Assembly: GCA_964540105.1 (NCBI GenBank) | Contig: CAZILL010000002.1 | Coordinates: forward strand, 310,001 to 374,000 | Direction: 5' to 3' | DNA from: DATKJY01 sp964540105 | Lineage (GTDB): Bacteria; Zixibacteria; MSB-5A5; GN15; FEB-12 | Length of the DNA: 64,000 bases | Shown here: positions 1-7,193 of the stretch, piece by piece | Numbering within the stretch: the stretch's first letter is position 1 | Layout: the number at the start of each line of letters is the position of its first letter | Program-made: the position numbers and the translations under genes | Notes under the pieces: model-generated | Told to the model about the DNA's origin: nothing | The model's database searches: none | Seen by the model: the letters and a program-made list of their open reading frames with translations, nothing else

Positions 1-242
1 ACGGTGTACAAATCTTCAGGGTCGGGGTTTTCCTTCTTGGCGTCCTTCTGCAGGAACAAGCCAATACGTGAGCCGCGCATGAGAGCGTCGTCGACCAATC
101 GCGTCTGCTCAGCCTGCTGGATCATGAGCGGCACCACCAGAAACGGATACACGATTGTTCCGCGCAGGGGGAGAATCGGCAGCGCCTGTGTCTCTATCGC
201 ATCGTCTGGGATTGTCTTATCAACAGTCGTAGTCACATTCAT
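1..242 (-). CDS. lon: Lon protease, N-terminal fragment (cut by window edge)
   Basis: The minus strand from an ATG at 242 reads an open frame of 80 codons that leaves the window at base 1. Residues 20-27 read LPILPLRG, followed by a hydrophobic YPFLVVPL stretch and a helix with AEQTRLVDDAL. This is the start of the LAN substrate-binding domain of ATP-dependent Lon protease. Lon is a cytosolic AAA+ serine protease that degrades misfolded and regulatory proteins. The ATPase and protease domains lie outside the window, so activity cannot be judged. An in-frame TGA lies just upstream of the ATG, so the start cannot move further upstream. It lies upstream of, and on the same strand as, the YchF-like gene's stop, with about 75 bp between them. 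Confidence 0.82.
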   Translation of the reverse strand, partial: MNVTTTVDKTIPDDAIETQALPILPLRGTIVYPFLVVPLMIQQAEQTRLVDDALMRGSRIGLFLQKDAKKENPDPEDLYT

Positions 243-317
243 CCTCGAAGTCGCATTCTCTCACCATCTACTACTAATCATCGGTCGCTTGTCCAAAAAA
301 TGAACAGCCCCGTGCGG

Positions 318-1370
318 TCACACATTGAACCGAAACAGAACCACATCCCCGTCGTCGACCGTATACTCTTTCCCCTCCAGCCGCATCTTGCCGGCCGCCT
401 TGAGCGCCGCGGGCGTCTTGAACTGTACATAATCAGCATACCGAATGACTTCCGCGCGTATGAACCCCCGCTCGATATCGCTATGGATCACGCCCGCAGC
501 TCGCTGGGCGTTGGTTCCCTTCCTGATTGTCCAGGCGCGCACTTCCGGCTCACCGGCGGTCAGGAACGAAATCAGCCCGAGCAGATCGTACGACGTCTGA
601 ATCACACGCTCCATCGCCGGCTTGGCGATCCCCAGTTCCTTCAAAAACTGAGCACGTTCCTCGGTCTCCAGTGTAACCAGTTCCGCTTCAATCTTGCCGC
701 ATACAATCACCACTTCTCGTTTGCCGGCAGCCACGAAGTGTGCGAAGCGCTTTTCTAACTCGGCAGCATTCGCGATCGCGTCTTCGGCGACATTTACGAC
801 AATCAGGAGCGGCTTCAGCGACAGAAACGCGTACCCGCGCACCGCGCGCAGGTCGTCTTCTCCGAGCGTCATCTCGAGCAGGGGGCGCTCCTGCTCAACC
901 CACGACAGACAGTGCTTCATTGTCTCCAGATCACGCAGCTCCGACTTGTCGGCGGTAAGATTCATCTTGCGCGCTTTCTTGTCGATCGTGCTTTCCAGCA
1001 GCGCCTGATCCATGAGAATCATCTCGTCGATCAGATTCTTGATGTCCGCTTCCGGAGTCGCCTCGGAACCGAACGCGTTTACCACCATCATGAAGGCGTC
1101 CATCTTGCGCAGATCGGGGTGAATCTCCAGGCCGGTCGACTTCTTTCCCTCTCCGGAAAACCCGGGGGCATCGAGGAATTCGATCTCGGCATAGGTGATC
1201 TTCTTCGGATTCACCAACTCCGCTAATTGCTCCAGCCGCTCATCGGGGACCTTGATCACGGCCCGATGCACTGCCTGGCTGAAATCTCCAACGGCTTCTT
1301 GCATGCCCGACGCGGCATTGAAAATCGTCGTTTTGCCGCTCTGCGGCTTGCCAATAATTCCAAGTTTCAT
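318..1370 (-). CDS. ychF: YchF/Obg-family GTP/ATP-binding protein (DUF933 type)
   Basis: A 350-residue protein beginning MKLGIIGKPQSGKTT, which holds the P-loop near residues 7-15. The usual YchF loop is GLPNVGKST, so this is a divergent form. DAPGF near residue 65 is the switch II (G3) motif. The C-terminal region, with AGVIHSDIERGFIRAEV and ending near GDVVLFRFNV, matches the TGS-like DUF933 domain. The family binds the ribosome and hydrolyses ATP or GTP and has been linked to translation and oxidative stress. An upstream ATG would add 30 residues with no family similarity, so the start is placed directly before the P-loop strand. The next gene upstream on this strand is nfo, 96 bp away, and the two may share a transcript. 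Confidence 0.85.
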   Translation of the reverse strand: MKLGIIGKPQSGKTTIFNAASGMQEAVGDFSQAVHRAVIKVPDERLEQLAELVNPKKITYAEIEFLDAPGFSGEGKKSTGLEIHPDLRKMDAFMMVVNAFGSEATPEADIKNLIDEMILMDQALLESTIDKKARKMNLTADKSELRDLETMKHCLSWVEQERPLLEMTLGEDDLRAVRGYAFLSLKPLLIVVNVAEDAIANAAELEKRFAHFVAAGKREVVIVCGKIEAELVTLETEERAQFLKELGIAKPAMERVIQTSYDLLGLISFLTAGEPEVRAWTIRKGTNAQRAAGVIHSDIERGFIRAEVIRYADYVQFKTPAALKAAGKMRLEGKEYTVDDGDVVLFRFNV

Positions 1371-1466
1371 AGAGTTAACAGTGTACGACAAACTCCCGGT
1401 CGATGCAAGGAGTATGTCCCGAGGTGACAGGGGAGAGGCTGATCGGAATGCGGAGGTCACCGATAC

Positions 1467-2315
1467 TTATTTGGCCACCAGTCCGCGCAGGACCTTCAAA
1501 TTCGCAATATCTTCCTTGAGATCATCCTCTTTCGGTGTCTCAATGATCTTCGGTATTTTCGCCAACCTCACATCGTTGACCACATTGCGAAAACCTTCAA
1601 GCCCGATATGCCCCTTCCCAATGTGCTCATGACGATCCACCCGCGAACCGAGCTCTTTCTTGCTATCGTTCATGTGGATCACGCGGAGTCGTTTCAATCC
1701 GATCACATCGTCGAACTTCTTCATGGTCTTCTTATACTCTTTGGGATCGACGATAGGATAACCGGCGGCAAAGATATGGCACGTGTCAAGGCAGACTCCC
1801 ATCTGCGAATTTTCCGTGACCTTCCCGATCATGTAGGCGATCTGCTCAAAGGTGTAACCGAGATTCGATCCCTGACCGGCCGTCGTTTCAAGGCACACAG
1901 TGACCGCGTTCTGCTCCAGCTCACTGAAAACACGATTGAGATTCACCGCGATCCGATCCATCCCCGCTTCTTCACCTGTCCCCAGATGCGATCCCGGATG
2001 AATCACCAGATTGGGTATTTTCAGAACGTTGCAGCGTTCCACCTCTTCCTTGAACGACGCATACGACTTTTCGTTCAAGGCCGGATCACCCGAGGCCAGA
2101 TTGATGAGGTAACTGGAGTGTGAACAGGCCACGCTGATCCCGGTCTCTTCAATCGTTGCGAAAAATCGCTCAATCTCCTCGGTCGTCAGAATCTTGGCCC
2201 GCCACTGGCTGTTGGATTTGTTGAACATCTGGACAGTATCGCACGTGGCTGTCTGCCCCCGAAGGATCGCGTTGAACACTCCGCCTTCTATTGATTCATG
2301 CGCGCCGAATAACAT
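1467..2315 (-). CDS. nfo: Endonuclease IV (AP endonuclease)
   Basis: A 282-residue TIM-barrel protein starting MLFGAHESIEGG, the conserved start of the Nfo/Apn1 family. It hydrolyses DNA 5' to abasic sites in base excision repair and uses three zinc ions. Visible metal-site motifs include VIHPGSH (residues near 103-109), CLETTAGQG near 140, CLDTCHIFAAG near 175, HMNDSKKELGSRVDRHEHIGKG near 215, and a terminal ETP. These cover the known His, Glu and Asp ligands in the right order. Length is normal for the family. It is cytosolic and lies between the YchF-like gene and the aldehyde dehydrogenase on the same strand. Confidence 0.95.
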   Translation of the reverse strand: MLFGAHESIEGGVFNAILRGQTATCDTVQMFNKSNSQWRAKILTTEEIERFFATIEETGISVACSHSSYLINLASGDPALNEKSYASFKEEVERCNVLKIPNLVIHPGSHLGTGEEAGMDRIAVNLNRVFSELEQNAVTVCLETTAGQGSNLGYTFEQIAYMIGKVTENSQMGVCLDTCHIFAAGYPIVDPKEYKKTMKKFDDVIGLKRLRVIHMNDSKKELGSRVDRHEHIGKGHIGLEGFRNVVNDVRLAKIPKIIETPKEDDLKEDIANLKVLRGLVAK

Positions 2316-2428
2316 TGTCGCCTCACTAAATTGGAGTTCAGTAGTCTAATATCTGCTACCCCGAACATACCCGATCAGCCCCCGGGTCGCAAGACCGGAA
2401 AGCCGCCGTCTGTCCTGTGAGTCCGCGG

Positions 2429-3853
2429 CTATCGCACATTCAGCGCCAGCAGTTTGGGCTCGGTCATATCTTCGATGGCGTAGCGCACCCCTTCGCGCCC
2501 GAGGCCGGATCGTTTGACGCCGCCGTATGGCATGTGATCCACACGATAGGTTGGGACGTCGTTGACGACCACTCCGCCGCATTCGATTCGCCGAAACGCA
2601 AACATGATATCCTTCATCCGATTGGTAAACAGCCCCGCTTGCAAGCCGTACTCAGAATCGTTGACGGCGGCAACCACATCCTCGAATCTTCGGTAGGTCT
2701 CCACAACGGCCAACGGCGCAAACGCTTCCTGGGTGCAGACTGCCATGCTCCGTTTGACATCGGTGAGAAGTGTTGGCCAAAACAGATTCCCCTTCGCCAC
2801 TCCTCCGCAGAGCACTCTGGCGCCATCCTTGACCGCGGCGGCGATTATCGCGAGCGTATTGGCTACCGCCGTGGCGTCGACCATGGCGCCGATATCCGTC
2901 GATGGATCGAGTGGATCACCGACGTTGAGCCTCGCTATTTTCGCCAGCATCAGGTCGAGAAACTCCTGCTGAATTGCTTCATGCACATAGATTCTCTGGA
3001 CCGAGATGCATGACTGCCCCGCTACCCCAAACGCCCCGAACAGGAGCCTGCTTGTGGCATACTCCAGATCGGCGTCGTCGGCAACAATCACGCCCGCGTT
3101 CCCGCCCAGCTCAAGTAGCACCGGCTTTCGTCCGCTATGCTCTTTGATCCACCAGCCCACTTCGGCTGAACCCGTGAAGGTAATCAGCTTCACGCGCTCA
3201 TCTTCGAGAAGCGGCGCCGCGTCGGCTGCCGACGCCGGCAAGATCGACACGGCTCCTTTCGGATACTCGGTTTGATCGATCAGTTCCGCCAGCAGGAGCG
3301 CGCTCAGAGGCGTTTTCGTCGCGGGTTTGAGAACAATCGTGTTTCCCGATGCTATCGCCGGTCCAATCTTGTGCGCTACAAGGTTAAGAGGAAAGTTGAA
3401 CGGCGTAATCGCCCCGATAACACCTCGAGGAAACCGCCGGACCAGCCCCAGCCGTCCTTCGCTGCCCGCTACCCAATCCAGGTCGATTATCTCCCCTCCG
3501 ATTCGTTTCGCCTCTTCCGCCGACGTTCTGAATAGCCCCACCGCCCGAAGCGCTTCCGCCCGTGAGTCCTTGATCGCTTTTCCCAATTCCTGACTCATGG
3601 TCAGCGCAAAGCGCTCGAGATCCTTTTCAATCCCATCCGCAATTGCTCGACACACGTTCTCTCTCACATACGCGGGCAATTCGCGCGTCTGTTCAAAAGC
3701 CTCATGGGCGCGCCCGATCGCCGCTGTGAAATCCTCACGCGAGGCCATGCCCACAGAGGCGACATGCTCGTTGTCGTACGGCGACTCTACCCGATTCATC
3801 CTCGAGCGTGATTCCCATTCCCCCGCCAGATATATCCCGTACTCTTTCGCCAT
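2429..3853 (-). CDS. NAD(P)-dependent aldehyde dehydrogenase
   Basis: A 474-residue aldehyde dehydrogenase superfamily protein. Visible signatures are the cofactor region ITPFNFPLN (near residue 150), the general-base motif LELGGN (near 250) and the catalytic cysteine in GQSCISVQR (near 284). The C-terminal half has EAFAPLAVVE and PYGGVKRSGLGREG. The closest style is the lactaldehyde, succinate-semialdehyde or non-phosphorylating glyceraldehyde-3-phosphate dehydrogenase group. The sequence alone does not fix the substrate. The start ATG is supported by the conserved opening YLAGEW a few residues in. It stands alone, with a 308-bp divergent region separating it from the pilin genes. Confidence 0.9.
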   Translation of the reverse strand: MAKEYGIYLAGEWESRSRMNRVESPYDNEHVASVGMASREDFTAAIGRAHEAFEQTRELPAYVRENVCRAIADGIEKDLERFALTMSQELGKAIKDSRAEALRAVGLFRTSAEEAKRIGGEIIDLDWVAGSEGRLGLVRRFPRGVIGAITPFNFPLNLVAHKIGPAIASGNTIVLKPATKTPLSALLLAELIDQTEYPKGAVSILPASAADAAPLLEDERVKLITFTGSAEVGWWIKEHSGRKPVLLELGGNAGVIVADDADLEYATSRLLFGAFGVAGQSCISVQRIYVHEAIQQEFLDLMLAKIARLNVGDPLDPSTDIGAMVDATAVANTLAIIAAAVKDGARVLCGGVAKGNLFWPTLLTDVKRSMAVCTQEAFAPLAVVETYRRFEDVVAAVNDSEYGLQAGLFTNRMKDIMFAFRRIECGGVVVNDVPTYRVDHMPYGGVKRSGLGREGVRYAIEDMTEPKLLALNVR

Positions 3854-4161
3854 ACCACTCCTTACTGATTCTCTTACCCGAGCCTCTATGCCCTTCTAAT
3901 GTAGAATAGAGTTCGCGGGGATTCAAGAATCGGTTATGGGTATCTCCCCACACCCTGTGGGCAGATTTGAAGCAAAACGCACGACCTGAGCGTTCTGCCT
4001 CTCTTCCAAATTGACGCCAGAAAAAGACGACTGCGGCAGTCTCGTAAGGTGTAACTCCAGCTTTCAGAACACGTTAGATGGCGCACTTTCTTGCCGGCAA
4101 ATAGATTCAGCCAACGGGCACGTCGCTTACTTACTGAGCTGCTGAGAAAAGGACTGTAACT
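3854..4161. other. Divergent intergenic region with two short palindromes
   Basis: This region separates the leftward aldehyde dehydrogenase gene from the rightward pilin cluster and must hold promoters for both. I see no strong -35/-10 pair. Two compact palindromes stand out: CCCACA-CCC-TGTGGG at 3947-3961 and GACTGC-G-GCAGTC at 4029-4041. They could be operators, but nothing confirms this. Confidence 0.4.
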
Positions 4162-4536
4162 ATGAAAAAGTCACCTACTACAGGCCACAACAACCAGCGC
4201 GGAATCACCCTCCTTGAAGTGATGGTTGCCGTGGTCATTCTGAGTGTTTCGCTCCTGCTTCTGCTGAACATGGCTATGGTTGCTTTGCGAGGAAACGATT
4301 GGTCGAACAAGACAACGCAAGCCACGCAGCTGCTTCAGGATAAACTGGAGGAACTTCGGGGAACGGGCGTTCTAACCCCTGGCTCCGATGTTGTCTCGGG
4401 AATCTCACGAAGCTGGACTATTGCCAATGTGGGATCGCACCTGCGCCGGGTCGATGTCCAGGTCACCTGGCGTGACATTCGCTCTCGAACCATGACCAAC
4501 ACAATGACTGCGCTCATCAAGACCGCAGATGTTTAA
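4162..4536 (+). CDS. PilV-like minor type IV prepilin
   Basis: A 124-residue prepilin. After a short basic leader comes the class III cleavage and methylation signature RGITLLEVMVAVVILSVS, with the conserved Glu at position +5 and then one hydrophobic helix. The C-terminal part has LLQDKLEELR and a small beta-rich domain, as in type IV pilus modification protein PilV. A prepilin peptidase would cleave after the Gly, and the mature protein would be a minor pilin priming a type IV pilus or pseudopilus. The gene is followed after 8 bp by the PilW-like gene, so the three pilin genes form one operon. No assembly ATPase, platform protein or secretin is in the window. Confidence 0.85.
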   Translation: MKKSPTTGHNNQRGITLLEVMVAVVILSVSLLLLLNMAMVALRGNDWSNKTTQATQLLQDKLEELRGTGVLTPGSDVVSGISRSWTIANVGSHLRRVDVQVTWRDIRSRTMTNTMTALIKTADV

Positions 4537-4544
4537 GGTGAGTT

Positions 4545-5363
4545 ATGAACAAGAATCTACAGACCCTCTCGAACAATCGAGGAGCGAGTATCCTCGAGAT
4601 TATGATCGCCCTGGCGCTGACTGGTGTGGTGACCGCGGCCATTTTTCAGACCTACATCACTCAGCACAAGAATTATCTGGCTCAGGATGATGTAACCGAA
4701 ATTCAGCAGACCGCCCGAGCCACGATCGATCAGCTCTCACGACAAATCCGCATGGCCGGCTACAACATTCCGGCAGGCGTGAATGCCATCGTAGCCTCGA
4801 ACACGAACCCGGACTCGATTACGGTCGTCTATCGCCCTAACGCTGCGAAGGCGACGGTGTCCGCTACGATGACCAGCGCCGGAGCGGATATCCACACAAA
4901 CGATACGATTGGCGAATTCTCGATTGGCCAGTGGGCATATATCTTCCACCCCGATTCGGGGGGGGGCGAGTGGTTTCAGATCACCGGTTTGAATAGCTCG
5001 TCGAGCCCAAGGCGGATTGCTCACACCGTAGCGCTCTCCAAAGCGTATGTCGTGAATGCTCAGGTCATACCGATGAACCAGGTCACGTTCTATGTCGACA
5101 CTACCAATCACTCCCGCCCGAATCTCATGATGCGTCCGCGTGGGCAGGCTGCCACCCCCTATGCTGAGAACATCTCCGGGCTTCAGTTCCGCTACCGGAT
5201 TACCAGCGGTGCCGTGCTCGATGTCCCGCCTCTTATCTCTGATGTTCGCGAAGTCCTGATCGATGTTACCGGTCGCTCGCGACATTCTGGCAATGACCAG
5301 GATTCAAGTGATTATCGCTTCCGGACCTACTCATCTTCGGTCGCACTGAGAAACATGATTTGA
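4545..5363 (+). CDS. PilW-like minor type IV prepilin
   Basis: A 272-residue prepilin. The N-terminus reads NNRGASILEIMIALALTGVV, with the processing Gly, the +5 Glu and the hydrophobic helix. It is followed by QQTARATIDQLSRQIRMAGY, a segment typical of PilW family proteins. The rest is a large beta-rich domain of unknown detail. It is expected to sit in the minor-pilin tip or priming complex at the inner membrane. It has the second position in the pilV-pilW-pilX style operon, and the next gene begins within about 70 bp. A run of nine G around 4960-4968 lies inside the coding region and could be a slippage site. Confidence 0.82.
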   Translation: MNKNLQTLSNNRGASILEIMIALALTGVVTAAIFQTYITQHKNYLAQDDVTEIQQTARATIDQLSRQIRMAGYNIPAGVNAIVASNTNPDSITVVYRPNAAKATVSATMTSAGADIHTNDTIGEFSIGQWAYIFHPDSGGGEWFQITGLNSSSSPRRIAHTVALSKAYVVNAQVIPMNQVTFYVDTTNHSRPNLMMRPRGQAATPYAENISGLQFRYRITSGAVLDVPPLISDVREVLIDVTGRSRHSGNDQDSSDYRFRTYSSSVALRNMI

Positions 5364-5429
5364 ATGTATCCGAGCGGATGGTCGACCGCGAGTCCTGCAG
5401 TCGACGAAACCTCGGTTGATAAGGCAGGT

Positions 5430-7130
5430 ATGTTTATGACAAAGAAACTGATTCGTTCCGAACGAGGGGTTGCCGCTCTGGTGGCTCTGGTTATGGTCGG
5501 CATGTTGACTTTGCTGGGCTTGGCGGCACTGTCCAGTTCCGATGATGAAGTCAAGATCTCCGGCAATCAGATGCAGGAGACCCGCGCGTTCTACGCCTCC
5601 GAGGCGGGCTTGGAGAGGGCCACGGCAAGTATCCAGTCATCTTTCGAAGCCACTGGTGTCCCTCCGCTCGTTATGCCCGAGGGAACCGACTCGATCAATT
5701 CCTGTCGAGTCAACTACACAGTTGCCGATAACGGTCCCGCGACCCAGGAAGTGCTCACCACCGGCACACTCGCCGGGCTGCACGCGCTGGTCAAGTCTTT
5801 CACCGTTACTTCAACCGGAACAAGCGCGACCGATCAGGCCAAGGTTGTTCTGTCGCAGTCATTTGAGACCGACTTGATTCCGCTCTTTCAGTTTGCGGTC
5901 TTCTACGGCACTGAACTTGAAATCGCACCCGGTCCGCAGATGACTCTCCTTGGACGAGTTCATTCTAACGGTAATCTCTACATCCAGTCCGAGAACGCTC
6001 TCCGTATGGATAGCTACGTCACAGCTTCCGGTCACATCATCCACGGTCCGAAAGCCACCGGCAAAGCTGTCGGACCCGGCGACGTTCTCATCAAGAACGC
6101 CGCTGGTGCCTACACGTCGATGAAACTGGGCGCCGGCTGGCTCGACGCGAATTACGCCAAATGGTATGACTCTTCAATCGCTCGCTGGAACGGTCGCGTG
6201 CAGGATGCTGCGCACGGTCAGGGTCCGCTTAATCTTCCGCTCACCAACAGCACCGACCCGCACAAGCTGATCGAACCGGCCGCAGGCGGCAACACGGATT
6301 CTTATGAGAATAAGGCCACCTTGAAGTTCGTCAACGGACAGGCGTTCCGATTCGAAAGTGGCGCCTGGGTCAACTATACAGCCGACATGCTGGCCAAAGG
6401 GATCATCAAATACACCGCCGATCAGTACACTGATGCCCGCGAGGGGAAGACTGTCGACTGCACCGAACTTGATGTCGCATTACTGTACGACAACACGAAA
6501 GGTCCCTACGCCGGCATAAGCTACGAGCCGACTAATGGCGTGATCTACTTCTCAGACAATATCTCAGGCGCCTCTGAGTGGCCTGGCCTCAGGATCAAGA
6601 ACGGAACTGAGATCAAATCTACTGTTTCTGCGCATAACACCAATGGCGGCCTCACTATCGCCAGTCAGAACCCGGTCTATACGCAGGGGGATTACAATAA
6701 GACGAACAAGAAACCGGCCGCGATCATGGCCGATGCGCTGACTTTTCTGTCAGGCACCTGGAACGATGCCAACAGCGCCGCCGCCAAAGCGACACGTGTC
6801 GCAGGCAATACTGTGGTCAATTGCTCCTACCTGACCGGCAACGTGGCCACCGTTGGCGCTGCCTATAGTGGTGGATTTGAGAACCTTCCCCGTTTCCTCG
6901 AAACCTGGGCCGGCAAAACCTTCACCTGGACCGGTTCAGCCGTTAACCTCTGGAACGCTCGTCAGGCGACTGGCTCCTGGAATGGAACCTACTACGATCC
7001 GCCGAATCGTGTCTGGTCATACGACACTGACCTCGACAACCCGAACAAGCTCCCGCCGGAAACGCCCGTCGTGCGTGTCTTCCAGCGCAACGGCTGGGAA
7101 CAATCATACGTCGACTATAATGGTCGATAG
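5430..7130 (+). CDS. PilX-like minor pilin with large C-terminal domain
   Basis: A 566-residue protein. Residues near 10-35 read SERGVAALVALVMVGMLTLLG, a prepilin-like hydrophobic segment. It is followed by SSSDDEVKISGNQMQETRAFYASEAGLERA, split here by function: the NQM..RAFYASEAGLE part is the hallmark of PilX N-terminal domains. The remaining 450 or so residues are a long extracellular domain rich in Gly, Asn, Thr and aromatic residues. PilX proteins of proteobacteria are usually 150-200 residues, so this version is strongly enlarged. Two ATGs, 5430 and 5436, are possible, and AAGG at 5421 favours 5430. Frame-open sequence continues upstream to 5364 but lacks the family pattern. A strong terminator follows directly. 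Confidence 0.78.
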   Translation: MFMTKKLIRSERGVAALVALVMVGMLTLLGLAALSSSDDEVKISGNQMQETRAFYASEAGLERATASIQSSFEATGVPPLVMPEGTDSINSCRVNYTVADNGPATQEVLTTGTLAGLHALVKSFTVTSTGTSATDQAKVVLSQSFETDLIPLFQFAVFYGTELEIAPGPQMTLLGRVHSNGNLYIQSENALRMDSYVTASGHIIHGPKATGKAVGPGDVLIKNAAGAYTSMKLGAGWLDANYAKWYDSSIARWNGRVQDAAHGQGPLNLPLTNSTDPHKLIEPAAGGNTDSYENKATLKFVNGQAFRFESGAWVNYTADMLAKGIIKYTADQYTDAREGKTVDCTELDVALLYDNTKGPYAGISYEPTNGVIYFSDNISGASEWPGLRIKNGTEIKSTVSAHNTNGGLTIASQNPVYTQGDYNKTNKKPAAIMADALTFLSGTWNDANSAAAKATRVAGNTVVNCSYLTGNVATVGAAYSGGFENLPRFLETWAGKTFTWTGSAVNLWNARQATGSWNGTYYDPPNRVWSYDTDLDNPNKLPPETPVVRVFQRNGWEQSYVDYNGR

Positions 7131-7137
7131 AAACTGA

Positions 7138-7167
7138 AAGAGGACCCGCCCCGTGGCGGGTCCTCTT
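7138..7167. terminator. Strong bidirectional intrinsic terminator
   Basis: A 13-bp perfect stem (AAGAGGACCCGCC at 7138-7150 and its complement at 7155-7167) closes a CCGT loop. It is followed by CTTTTC on the plus strand and by a T-rich stretch on the minus strand. It lies between the convergent pilX-like and sppA genes and would end both transcripts. Confidence 0.88.
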
Positions 7168-7193
7168 CTTTTCAACCTGATCGTTATGTGTGA

